The notes under the pieces were generated by a model, which saw only the letters and a list, made by a program, of their open reading frames with translations, had not been told where the DNA came from and did not search any database. A stretch of 64,000 bases of DNA from Pseudorhodoferax sp032153935 (lineage in GTDB: Bacteria > Pseudomonadota > Gammaproteobacteria > Burkholderiales > Burkholderiaceae_C): positions 7,254,001 to 7,318,000 of the forward strand of contig NZ_CAXUQL020000001.1 of the NCBI RefSeq assembly GCF_964253035.1, written 5' to 3'. Shown piece after piece: positions 14,836 to 22,993 of the stretch (position 1 is its first letter; each line of letters begins with the position of its first letter). Position numbers and translations under genes: made by a program.

Positions 14836-16719
14836 ATGAGTTTTTCCGGACTGATCGTCCAACTCCTCAACGGGCTCGCTTCGGCGTCCTCGTTGTTCCT
14901 GGTCGCGGCCGGCTTGTCGCTGATCTTCGGTGTCACGCGCATCGTCAACTTCGCGCACGGCTCGTTCTTCATGGTGGGCATCTACACCGCCTACATGCTG
15001 GTCGACCGGTTCGGCGACGTGCTGGGCTTCTGGCCCGCGCTGGTGCTCGCAGCCGTGGCCGTGGGGGTGCTCGGCGCCATCGTCGAGGTGCTGCTGCTGC
15101 GGCGCATCTACAAGGCGCCCGAGCTGTTTCAGCTGCTGGCCACCTTCGCGCTGGTGCTGGTGATCAAGGACGCCGCGTTGTGGCTCTGGGGCCCCGACGA
15201 ATTGCTGGGCCCGCGTGCCCCGGGGCTGCGCGGCGCTGTCGAGATCCTGGGCCGGCAGTTCCCCGCCTACGACCTGTTCCTGATCGTCGTGGGCCCGGTG
15301 GTGCTGGGCCTGGTCTGGCTGCTGCTCACGCGCACGCGCTTCGGCACGCTGGTGCGCGCGGCCACGCAGGACCGCGAGATGGTCAGCGCGCTGGGCGTGA
15401 ACCAGGCCTGGCTGTTCACGGCCGTGTTCGCGCTCGGCGCGTTGCTGGCCGGCCTCGGCGGCGCACTGCAGCTGCCGCGCGAACCCGCCACGCTGGAGAT
15501 GGACCTGCACACCATCGGCGCGGCCTTCGTGGTCGTGGTGGTGGGCGGCATGGGCTCGCTGCCGGGCGCCTACCTGGCTGCGCTACTGGTGGCCGAGCTC
15601 AAGGCCGTCTGCATCTGGCTCGGCGTGGTGGACGTGCTGGGCATCAGCGTGTCCTTCTCCAAACTCACGCTGATGGTCGATTTCCTGGTCATGGCCGCCG
15701 TGCTGGTCTGGCGCCCCTGGGGCCTGCTGGGCCGTCCGCAGGCGCCCAGCCGCTACGTGGGCATGCCCGAGGCGCCGCTGCGCCGGCCGGGCCAGGCCGC
15801 CATCGCCGGTGCCGCGGTGCTGGCACTGGCGCTGGCGGCGGTGCCTTTGTTGACGGAAGCCTCCTCGTACACCACGGTGCTGCTGATCGACCTGCTGATC
15901 GCTGCGCTGTTCGCAGCCAGCCTGCACTTCATCATGGGGCCTGCAGGCATGCATTCGTTCGGCCACGCGGCCTACTTCGGCCTGGGCGCCTACGCGGCCG
16001 CGCTGCTCGTGCGCACCACCGGCATGCCGATGGAAGTGGCGCTGGTGCTGGCACCGCTGGCGGCCGGCATTGGCGCCATCGTGTTCGGCTGGTTCGCGGT
16101 GCGGCTGTCGGGCGTGTACCTGGCGATGCTCACGCTGGCCTTCGCGCAGATCACCTGGGCCATCACCTACCAGTGGGACAGCTTCACGGGCGGCAGCAAC
16201 GGGCTCACCGGCGTGTGGCCGTCGGACACGTTCGCCGACAAGCGCATGTACTACTGGCTCACGCTGGTGCTCGTCGGCCTGGGCCTGTGGTGGCTGCGCC
16301 GCGTGCTGTTCTCGCCGTTCGGCTATGCGCTGCGCGCGGGCCGCGACTCCATGCTGCGGGCCGACGCCATCGGCATCGACGTCAAGCGCATGCAGTGGGC
16401 CGCCTTCGTCGTGGCCGGCACGGCGGGCGGCCTGGCCGGTGCGCTGTTCGCCTTCTCCAAGGGCAGCATCTCGCCAGAGTCGCTCAACGTGACCAAGTCC
16501 ATCGACGGCCTCGTCATGGTGCTGCTGGGCGGCATCCAGACCCTGGCGGGCCCAGTGGTGGGCGCGGTCACCTTCACCTGGCTGCACGACACCGTGGCGC
16601 GCAACACCGACTACTGGCGGGCCGTGCTGGGCGGCACCATCTTGCTGCTGGTGCTGCTGTTCCCGCAGGGCATCGCCGGCTTCGCCAAACAGCTGTTCGA
16701 CCGAAAGGCCAGACCGTGA
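14836..16719 (+). CDS. fused LivH-LivM branched-chain-type ABC permease
   Basis: The 627-residue membrane protein contains two permeases that are normally separate. Residues about 1-300 are LivH-like (VTRIVNFAHGSFFMVGIYTAY near 35), and about 320-610 are LivM-like (GMHSFGHAAYFGLGAYAAAL near 370, GRDSMLRADAIGIDVKRM near 500). The middle (about 295-320) is a charged cytoplasmic linker with RPQAPSRYVGMPEAP. It forms the inner-membrane channel with the two ATPases encoded next; the GTG of the first ATPase overlaps its stop (GTGA). Confidence 0.93.
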   Translation: MSFSGLIVQLLNGLASASSLFLVAAGLSLIFGVTRIVNFAHGSFFMVGIYTAYMLVDRFGDVLGFWPALVLAAVAVGVLGAIVEVLLLRRIYKAPELFQLLATFALVLVIKDAALWLWGPDELLGPRAPGLRGAVEILGRQFPAYDLFLIVVGPVVLGLVWLLLTRTRFGTLVRAATQDREMVSALGVNQAWLFTAVFALGALLAGLGGALQLPREPATLEMDLHTIGAAFVVVVVGGMGSLPGAYLAALLVAELKAVCIWLGVVDVLGISVSFSKLTLMVDFLVMAAVLVWRPWGLLGRPQAPSRYVGMPEAPLRRPGQAAIAGAAVLALALAAVPLLTEASSYTTVLLIDLLIAALFAASLHFIMGPAGMHSFGHAAYFGLGAYAAALLVRTTGMPMEVALVLAPLAAGIGAIVFGWFAVRLSGVYLAMLTLAFAQITWAITYQWDSFTGGSNGLTGVWPSDTFADKRMYYWLTLVLVGLGLWWLRRVLFSPFGYALRAGRDSMLRADAIGIDVKRMQWAAFVVAGTAGGLAGALFAFSKGSISPESLNVTKSIDGLVMVLLGGIQTLAGPVVGAVTFTWLHDTVARNTDYWRAVLGGTILLLVLLFPQGIAGFAKQLFDRKARP

Positions 16720-17492
16720 GCGCGCCCCTTCTCCAGGTCCAGGGCCTGGGCAAATCCTTCGGCGGTGTGAAGGCCGTGGACGGCATCGACTTCACGTTGC
16801 AGGCCGGCGAGTTGCTGGCCCTGATCGGCCCGAACGGCGCCGGCAAGACCACCACCTTCAACATGGTCAACGGCCAGCTGCGCGCCGACCGGGGCTCGAT
16901 CCAGCTGGCCGGTCAGGAACTGGTGGGCCGCAAGCCGCGCGACATCTGGCGCCTGGGCGTGGGCCGCACCTTCCAGATCGCCGAGACCTTCGCCTCGCTG
17001 ACCGTGGTGGAGAACGTTCAGATGGCATTGCTTTCGCACGATGGCAAGCTGTTCTCGATGTGGCGCCGCGCGGCCGACCACCGGCGCGAGGCGGCGCTGG
17101 CGCTGCTGGAGCAGGTCGGCATGCGCGCCCAGGCCGACCGGCCCTGCAGCGAGCTGGCCTACGGCGACGTCAAGCGCGTGGAGCTGGCCATCGCCATGGC
17201 CAACGACCCCAAGCTGCTGCTCATGGACGAGCCCACGGCCGGCATGGCGCCCAAGGAGCGCAACGACCTCATGGCGCTGACCAAGCAGCTCGTGATCGAT
17301 CGCGGCATGGCCGTGCTGTTCACCGAGCACAGCATGGACGTGGTGTTCGCCTATGCCGACCGCATGATCGTGCTGGCCCGCGGCCGGCTGATCGCCCAGG
17401 GCAAGCCGCTGGAAATCCGCGACCATCCCAAGGTGCAGGAGGTCTACTTTGGCAGCGGCAAGACCTTCGAGAAAGAGACGGCCCACGCATGA
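16716..17492 (+). CDS. ABC transporter ATP-binding protein, LivG type
   Basis: This 258-residue ATPase starts with GTG overlapping the permease stop by 4 bp, with AAAGG upstream. The Walker A GPNGAGKTT is near residue 37, the signature appears as ELAYGDVKRVELA near 152, and Walker B LLLMDEPTAGMAP near 170. Signature and C-terminus are of the LivG/UrtD type. It pairs with the LivF-type ATPase at the inner face of the membrane. Confidence 0.93.
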   Translation: MSAPLLQVQGLGKSFGGVKAVDGIDFTLQAGELLALIGPNGAGKTTTFNMVNGQLRADRGSIQLAGQELVGRKPRDIWRLGVGRTFQIAETFASLTVVENVQMALLSHDGKLFSMWRRAADHRREAALALLEQVGMRAQADRPCSELAYGDVKRVELAIAMANDPKLLLMDEPTAGMAPKERNDLMALTKQLVIDRGMAVLFTEHSMDVVFAYADRMIVLARGRLIAQGKPLEIRDHPKVQEVYFGSGKTFEKETAHA

Positions 17493-18214
17493 CCACCCTG
17501 CTAGAAACCAAGGCCCTGCGCGCCTGGTACGGCGCCGCCCAGATCCTGTACGACGTCGACCTGTCCGTGCGCCGCGGCGAGGTGGTGGCGCTGATGGGCC
17601 GCAACGGCGCCGGCAAGTCCACCACGCTCAAGGCCATCATGGGCATGCTGGCCAAGCGCGCCGGCAGCATCCGCTTTCTGGACCACGACATCTCGCGCAC
17701 CGAGCCGCACCATGCATCGCGCCTGGGCCTGGGCTTCGTGCCGGAAGACCGGCGCGTGTTCACCGACCTCACGGTGATGGAGAACCTGGAGGTCGGCAAG
17801 CAGCCCGCGCGGCGCTGGGCCGACGGCACCGACGCACCGCTGTGGACACCCGAGAAACTGTTCAAGCTGTTTCCCAACTTGGGCGAGATGCCCAACCGCC
17901 CCGGCGGCCGCATGAGCGGCGGCGAGCAGCAGATGCTGACGGTGGCGCGCACGCTGATGGGCAATCCCTATCTGGTGCTGCTGGACGAGCCCTCCGAGGG
18001 CGTGGCGCCGGTCATCGTGGAACAGATGGCGCACATGATCCTGGCGCTCAAGGGCCAGGGCGTGTCCATCCTGCTGTCCGAGCAGAACATGCATTTCGCC
18101 GAACTCGTGAGCGACCGCGCCTACGTGCTGGAGAAGGGCCAGATCCGCTTCGAGGGCACGATGGCCGAACTGGCCGCCAACGAAGAAGTGCGCCGCGCCT
18201 ACCTGAGCGTCTGA
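17489..18214 (+). CDS. ABC transporter ATP-binding protein, LivF type
   Basis: The 241-residue ATPase has Walker A GRNGAGKST near residue 38, signature MSGGEQQMLTVARTL near 141 and Walker B LVLLDEPSEGVAP near 163, typical of LivF. Its ATG overlaps the previous stop by 4 bp (ATGA), so the two ATPases are translationally coupled. It completes a four-protein importer because the permeases are fused. Confidence 0.93.
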   Translation: MTTLLETKALRAWYGAAQILYDVDLSVRRGEVVALMGRNGAGKSTTLKAIMGMLAKRAGSIRFLDHDISRTEPHHASRLGLGFVPEDRRVFTDLTVMENLEVGKQPARRWADGTDAPLWTPEKLFKLFPNLGEMPNRPGGRMSGGEQQMLTVARTLMGNPYLVLLDEPSEGVAPVIVEQMAHMILALKGQGVSILLSEQNMHFAELVSDRAYVLEKGQIRFEGTMAELAANEEVRRAYLSV

Positions 18215-18239
18215 TTTCCTCCACCACCGGGAGCTTTCC

Positions 18240-18953
18240 GTGCAACGCAGAACCGTCCTCCACTCCGCCGCCGCGCTGGGTCTCGTCGCCCTGGCCCCGC
18301 CGCTGTTCGCCGCCGCAAAGCTGAAGCCGGGCGCCAGTGCCGCGCTGATCGTCGTCGACGTGCAGAACTGCTTCATCGACGGCGGGACGCTGCCGGTCAA
18401 GGGCGGGGCCGAGGTCGTGCCCGTCATCAACAAGCTCTCGCTGGCGTTCCAGAACATCGTCGTCACGCAGGACTGGCACACCCAGGGCCATGCCTCGTTC
18501 GCGAGCGCGCACGGCGGCAAGAAGCCGTTCGACAGCATCAAGCTGAACTACGGCGACCAGGTGCTGTGGCCCGACCACTGCGTGCAGGGCACGGACGACG
18601 CCGCGCTGCACAAGGACCTGAAGCTGCCCACCACGCAGCTGATCATCCGCAAGGGCTTCAACAAGGGCGTGGACAGCTACTCCGCATTCCAGGAAGCCGA
18701 CCGCAAGACCGTGACGGGCCTGGCTGGCTACCTGAAGGCGCGCGGCATCAAGACCGTCTACATCACGGGCCTGGCGACCGACTTCTGCGTGGCCTGGACG
18801 GCGCTGGACGCGCGCGCCGCCGGCTTCGAAGCCTATGTGGTCGAAGACGCCACCCGCGCGATCGACCTCAACGGCTCGCTGGCCGCGGCCTGGAAGCAGA
18901 TGGCGGCCAAGGGCGTCAAGCGCATCCAGTCGGCCGACGTGGAAGGCGTGTGA
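18240..18953 (+). CDS. pncA: nicotinamidase with N-terminal export signal
   Basis: This 237-residue isochorismatase-fold hydrolase converts nicotinamide to nicotinate and ammonia. The catalytic triad is visible as Asp40 (VVDVQNCF), Lys138 (IIRKGF) and Cys183 (ATDFCVAWT), with metal ligands Asp78, His80 and His84 (DWHTQGH). It begins with GTG at 18240, GGGAG 6 bases upstream. Unusually for PncA it carries an N-terminal signal, MQRRTVLHSAAALGLVALAP..., with paired Arg at 3-4 and a hydrophobic core ending near Ala26, suggesting Tat-type export to the periplasm. It lies between the importer and the nicotinate hydroxylase genes. Confidence 0.9.
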   Translation: MQRRTVLHSAAALGLVALAPPLFAAAKLKPGASAALIVVDVQNCFIDGGTLPVKGGAEVVPVINKLSLAFQNIVVTQDWHTQGHASFASAHGGKKPFDSIKLNYGDQVLWPDHCVQGTDDAALHKDLKLPTTQLIIRKGFNKGVDSYSAFQEADRKTVTGLAGYLKARGIKTVYITGLATDFCVAWTALDARAAGFEAYVVEDATRAIDLNGSLAAAWKQMAAKGVKRIQSADVEGV

Positions 18954-19447
18954 CCGCAGCCCACGGCACCTTTGCGCTGCACATCAACGGCAGCGCGCGA
19001 CAGTTCGACACGCCACGCGAGACCTCGCTGCTGCACCTGCTGCGCAACGACTGCGGTTTGAACGGCCCCAAGTACGGTTGCGGCCTGGGCCAATGCGGCA
19101 GCTGCACGGTGCTGGTCGACGGCGTGGCCGCGCGCAGCTGCGTGGTGCCCGCGCGCGGCGTGGCCGGCCGCCGGGTCACCACGCTGGAAGGCCTGGGCAC
19201 GCGCGAGGCGCCGCACCCGGTGCAGCAGGCCTTCATCGATGCGCAGGCCGCCCAGTGCGGCTATTGCCTGAACGGCATGGTCATGGCCACCGTGGCGCTG
19301 CTTGCGCGCGTGCCCGACCCCACGCCTGCGCAGGTGCGCGCCGAGCTTTCGCACAACCTGTGCCGTTGCGGCACGCACCTGGAGATCCTGGACGCCGTGC
19401 AACGCGCGGCCCGTCTGTGCGCGGCTGGCGCGGAGGGCCGCCATTGA
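18950..19447 (+). CDS. nicA: nicotinate hydroxylase small subunit, two [2Fe-2S] clusters
   Basis: The 165-residue protein is of the CoxS/NicA type. The plant-like cluster is held by Cys44, Cys49, Cys52 and Cys64 (YGCGLGQCGSC, then ARSC); the second, helical-domain cluster by QCGYC near 103 and LCRCG near 138. It starts with GTG overlapping the pncA stop (GTGA) and ends in a TGATG junction with nicB. It carries electrons from the molybdenum site of NicB toward its haems in nicotinate hydroxylation at C6. Without the NicB fusion next door it could not be told from other xanthine-dehydrogenase-family small subunits. Confidence 0.88.
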   Translation: MTAAHGTFALHINGSARQFDTPRETSLLHLLRNDCGLNGPKYGCGLGQCGSCTVLVDGVAARSCVVPARGVAGRRVTTLEGLGTREAPHPVQQAFIDAQAAQCGYCLNGMVMATVALLARVPDPTPAQVRAELSHNLCRCGTHLEILDAVQRAARLCAAGAEGRH

Positions 19448-22400
19448 TGCGTGCCGCGCAGGCAGGCCTGTCGCGCGCAGCGGTGCGCATGGCCGACGGC
19501 GTGCTGCTGGTGCTGCGCGAGGTGCCACCGCCTCCCGCCCCGTCCCCAGGCCAACCGCCGGCCGTGGCCGGCAACCCGGCCGAAGGCCCCGAGTTGCTGT
19601 TGGCCTGCTGGGATGACGGCAGCGCCACTGGCTTCGCCGGCCACGTCGACCTGGGCACCGGCCTGCGCACGGCCCTCACGCAGATCGTGGCCGAGGAACT
19701 GGACGTGGCGCCCGCGCAGGTGCGCATGCAGATGGGCAGCACGGCCAGCGCGCCGAACCAGGGTGCCACCATCGCCAGCGCCTCGATCCAGATCCATGCG
19801 CAGCCGCTGCGACTGGCCGCGGCCCAGGCCCGGGCCTGGCTGCAGGCGAATGGTGGCGCCGCAGCGCTCGCGGGCCGGCATGTCGAACTGCGGCTCGACA
19901 CCCAAACGCCCACCAAGCCGGTGCAAGACTACCGCCTGGTCGGCCAGTCCCTGCCGCGCGTGGACATCCCGGCCAAGGTGCACGGCGAGCAGGTCTTCGT
20001 GCACGACATGCGCGTGCCCGGCATGCTGCACGGCCGCGTCGTGCGCCCGCCCTACGCGGGGTTGGATGCGGGCGAGTTCGTCGGCAACACGCTCGACGGC
20101 GTGGACGAAAGCTCCATCGCCCACATCCCGGGCGTGGTCGCGGTCGTGGTGCAGCGCGATTTCGTCGGCATCGTGGCCGAGCGCGAGGAGATGGCCGAAG
20201 CCGCCATGGCAGCACTCGCGGTGCGCTGGAAGCCCTGGCCCGGCATGCCCGGTATCGACCAGACCGAGCAGGCGCTGCGCGCCAACCCGTCCACGCGCCG
20301 GCTGTTGCTGGAGCAGGGCCAGGTCGATCAGGTCATCGCGGGCGCCGCCGCGCACATGCCGCGCACCTACGTCTGGCCCTACCAACTGCATGCGTCCATC
20401 GGACCGTCCTGCGCGCTGGCGCAATGGCATGGCGAGGTCGCGGACGGCCCGGTGGCCACGGTGTGGGCCGGCACGCAGAACCCACATGTGTTGCGTGCCG
20501 ACCTGGCACTGCTGGCCGGGGTGGCCGACGCTCGCATCGACGTGGTGCGCATGGAGGCGGCCGGCTGCTACGGCCGCAACGGCGCCGACGACGTGGCGGC
20601 CGATGCGCTGCTGCTGTCGCGCGCGGTCGGCCGGCCCGTGCGCGTGCAGCTCACGCGCGCACAGGAAAGCGCCTGGGAGCCCAAGGGCGCGGCGCAGCTC
20701 ATGCAGGTCGACGGCGGGCTGAATGCCGACGGCACGCCGGCCGCCTACGACTTCCAGACCTCCTACCCCAGCAACGGCGCGCCCACGCTGGCGCTGCTGC
20801 TCACGCGCACGGTCGAGCCCGTGGCCAAGGCCTTCGAGATGGGCGACCGCACGGCCGTGCCGCCCTATGCCTACGCCCACCTGCGCGTGGCCGCCAACGA
20901 CATGGCGCCCATGCTGCGCGCGTCGTGGCTGCGCGGCGTGTCGGCCCTGCCCAACTCCTTCGCGCACGAGTCCTACATCGACGAGCTGGCCACGGCGGCC
21001 GGTGTCGACCCGGTGGACTACCGGCTGCGCCACCTGCCCGATGCGCGCGCGGCCGAGCTCGTGCGCGCCACGGCCGCCAAAGCCGGCTGGCAGCCGCACA
21101 CCGCGCCGCGGTCGCAACCTGCCGAAGGTGAGATCCTCAAGGGCCAGGGCTTCGCCTATGCCCGCTACATCCACAGCAAATTCCCCGGCTTCGGCGCCGC
21201 CTGGGCCGCCTGGGTGGCCGACGTGGAGGTCAACCAGCGCACGGGTGAGGTCCATGTCAGCCGTGTCGTCGTCGGCCACGATGCCGGCCTCATGGTCAAC
21301 CCGGCCGGTGTGCAGCACCAGGTGCACGGCAACGTGCTGCAGACGACCAGCCGCGCGCTCAAGGAGCGCGTGCAGGTCGACCCTGGCACCGGCGTGACGC
21401 TGAACCGCGAATGGGGCAGCTACCCGCTGCTGTCGTTCCGCGAGGTGCCGGTGGTCGAGGTCATGCTGATGCCGCGCGCGGGCGAGGCCCCCCTCGGCGC
21501 GGGTGAATCGGCCTCAGTGCCAGGCACGGCGGCAATCGCCAACGCCATCTTCGACGCGACCGGCGTGCGCCTGCGCGAACCGCCGTTCACGCCCGAGGTG
21601 GTGCGCGCCGCGCTGCACCAGGGGCAGCTGCCGCCCCCGCCACCGGCCCCCACGCCCCAGGCCGAGGCAGCGGCCCCCACCCCCGCCACCGGGCTGCCGC
21701 CGGACGCCCGCCTCCCGCGCCGCAAGCCGCTGTGGGCCGTCGCGCTGGCCCTGGTGGTGGGCGGCATCGCCACCGTGGCCGGCCTGGCTGGGTGGCGCAG
21801 CGCCATCGCGCCCGTGGCCCGCCCTGCGCTGGACACCTACAGCGCCGCCACCATCGAGCGTGGCCGCCTCCTCGCGGCCGCCGGCGACTGCGTGGTCTGC
21901 CACACCACGCCGGGCGGCCAGCCCAACACCGGCGGGCGCGCCATGGAGACGCCGTTCGGCACGGTCTACACCACCAACCTCACGCCCGACCCGGCCACCG
22001 GCATCGGCGCCTGGTCGCTGGCCGCCTTCCAGCGCGCCATGCGCGAAGGCATCTCGCGCGACGGCCGCCACCTGTACCCGGCCTTCCCGTACACGGCCTT
22101 CACGAAGATGACGGACGAGGACCTGACGGCCGTCTACGCCTACCTGATGGCCCAGCCGGCCGTGGCGCACCAGCCACCCGCCACGCAACTGCCTTTCCCA
22201 TTCGGCCTGCGCCCGCTGCTGGCGGGCTGGAATGCGTTGAACCTGGAAGCCGGCGCCTGGAAGCCCGACCCCATCCAGACGCCGGAATGGAACCGCGGCG
22301 CCTACCTCGTCAACGGCGTGGGCCATTGCGGCGCCTGCCACACGCCGCGCGACGCGTTGGGTGCGGAGCGCAGCGGCGCGGCCTTCCTGTCCGGCGCGCT

Positions 22401-22983
22401 CATCGACGGCTGGGAAGCGCCGGCGCTGACAGGCCTGTCCAAAGCCCCCGTGCCCTGGAACGCGGACAGCTTCTACGCCTACCTGCGCCACGGCCACAGC
22501 CGCGAGCACGGCGCAGCCGCCGGACCGATGGCGCCTGTGGTGCAAGAGCTTGCCGCGCTGCCCGATGCCGACATCCGCGCGATGGCGCTCTACCTGGCCT
22601 CGTTCCAGCTGCCGGCCACGCCGGCGCGCCCCGTGGCCACACGCACGGACGCGCTGCCCGGCCCGGCGCAACGCCTGTTCGAGAACGCCTGCGGCGCCTG
22701 CCACCACGACGGCGACGGCCCCAAGCTGCTGGGCCTGAACCTGCCGCTGGCGCTGTCGACCAAGCTGCACAGCGACCGGCCAGACAACCTGCTGCGCGTG
22801 ATCCTGGAAGGCGTGCGCGAGGCGGCGGGGCCGCAGGTCGGCTTCATGCCGGGGTTTGCCGACAACCTCTCCGATGAGCAGATCGCCACGCTGGCGGGGT
22901 ATCTGCGGCAGCGCCATGCGCCGGACAAGCCGGCCTGGCAGGACCTGGCCGGGCGGACGGCTGCCCTGCGCGCTGCACGCTGA
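19447..22983 (+). CDS. nicB: nicotinate hydroxylase large subunit, molybdopterin domain fused to triheme cytochrome c
   Basis: This 1178-residue protein has a molybdenum-cofactor aldehyde-oxidase-like domain (about 1-730, with VRMEAAGCYGRNGADD near 370 and the cofactor-contact GAGESASVPGTAAIANAI near 680), a membrane helix at about 760-783, and a C-terminal domain with three haem c sites, CVVCH at 815, CGACH at 961 and CGACH at 1082. That architecture and length match NicB of Pseudomonas putida, which hydroxylates nicotinate to 6-hydroxynicotinate and passes electrons to the respiratory chain. It is coupled to nicA (TGATG) and ends 10 bp from a convergent gene. Confidence 0.92.
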   Translation: MRAAQAGLSRAAVRMADGVLLVLREVPPPPAPSPGQPPAVAGNPAEGPELLLACWDDGSATGFAGHVDLGTGLRTALTQIVAEELDVAPAQVRMQMGSTASAPNQGATIASASIQIHAQPLRLAAAQARAWLQANGGAAALAGRHVELRLDTQTPTKPVQDYRLVGQSLPRVDIPAKVHGEQVFVHDMRVPGMLHGRVVRPPYAGLDAGEFVGNTLDGVDESSIAHIPGVVAVVVQRDFVGIVAEREEMAEAAMAALAVRWKPWPGMPGIDQTEQALRANPSTRRLLLEQGQVDQVIAGAAAHMPRTYVWPYQLHASIGPSCALAQWHGEVADGPVATVWAGTQNPHVLRADLALLAGVADARIDVVRMEAAGCYGRNGADDVAADALLLSRAVGRPVRVQLTRAQESAWEPKGAAQLMQVDGGLNADGTPAAYDFQTSYPSNGAPTLALLLTRTVEPVAKAFEMGDRTAVPPYAYAHLRVAANDMAPMLRASWLRGVSALPNSFAHESYIDELATAAGVDPVDYRLRHLPDARAAELVRATAAKAGWQPHTAPRSQPAEGEILKGQGFAYARYIHSKFPGFGAAWAAWVADVEVNQRTGEVHVSRVVVGHDAGLMVNPAGVQHQVHGNVLQTTSRALKERVQVDPGTGVTLNREWGSYPLLSFREVPVVEVMLMPRAGEAPLGAGESASVPGTAAIANAIFDATGVRLREPPFTPEVVRAALHQGQLPPPPPAPTPQAEAAAPTPATGLPPDARLPRRKPLWAVALALVVGGIATVAGLAGWRSAIAPVARPALDTYSAATIERGRLLAAAGDCVVCHTTPGGQPNTGGRAMETPFGTVYTTNLTPDPATGIGAWSLAAFQRAMREGISRDGRHLYPAFPYTAFTKMTDEDLTAVYAYLMAQPAVAHQPPATQLPFPFGLRPLLAGWNALNLEAGAWKPDPIQTPEWNRGAYLVNGVGHCGACHTPRDALGAERSGAAFLSGALIDGWEAPALTGLSKAPVPWNADSFYAYLRHGHSREHGAAAGPMAPVVQELAALPDADIRAMALYLASFQLPATPARPVATRTDALPGPAQRLFENACGACHHDGDGPKLLGLNLPLALSTKLHSDRPDNLLRVILEGVREAAGPQVGFMPGFADNLSDEQIATLAGYLRQRHAPDKPAWQDLAGRTAALRAAR

Positions 22984-22993
22984 ACGCTGAACT

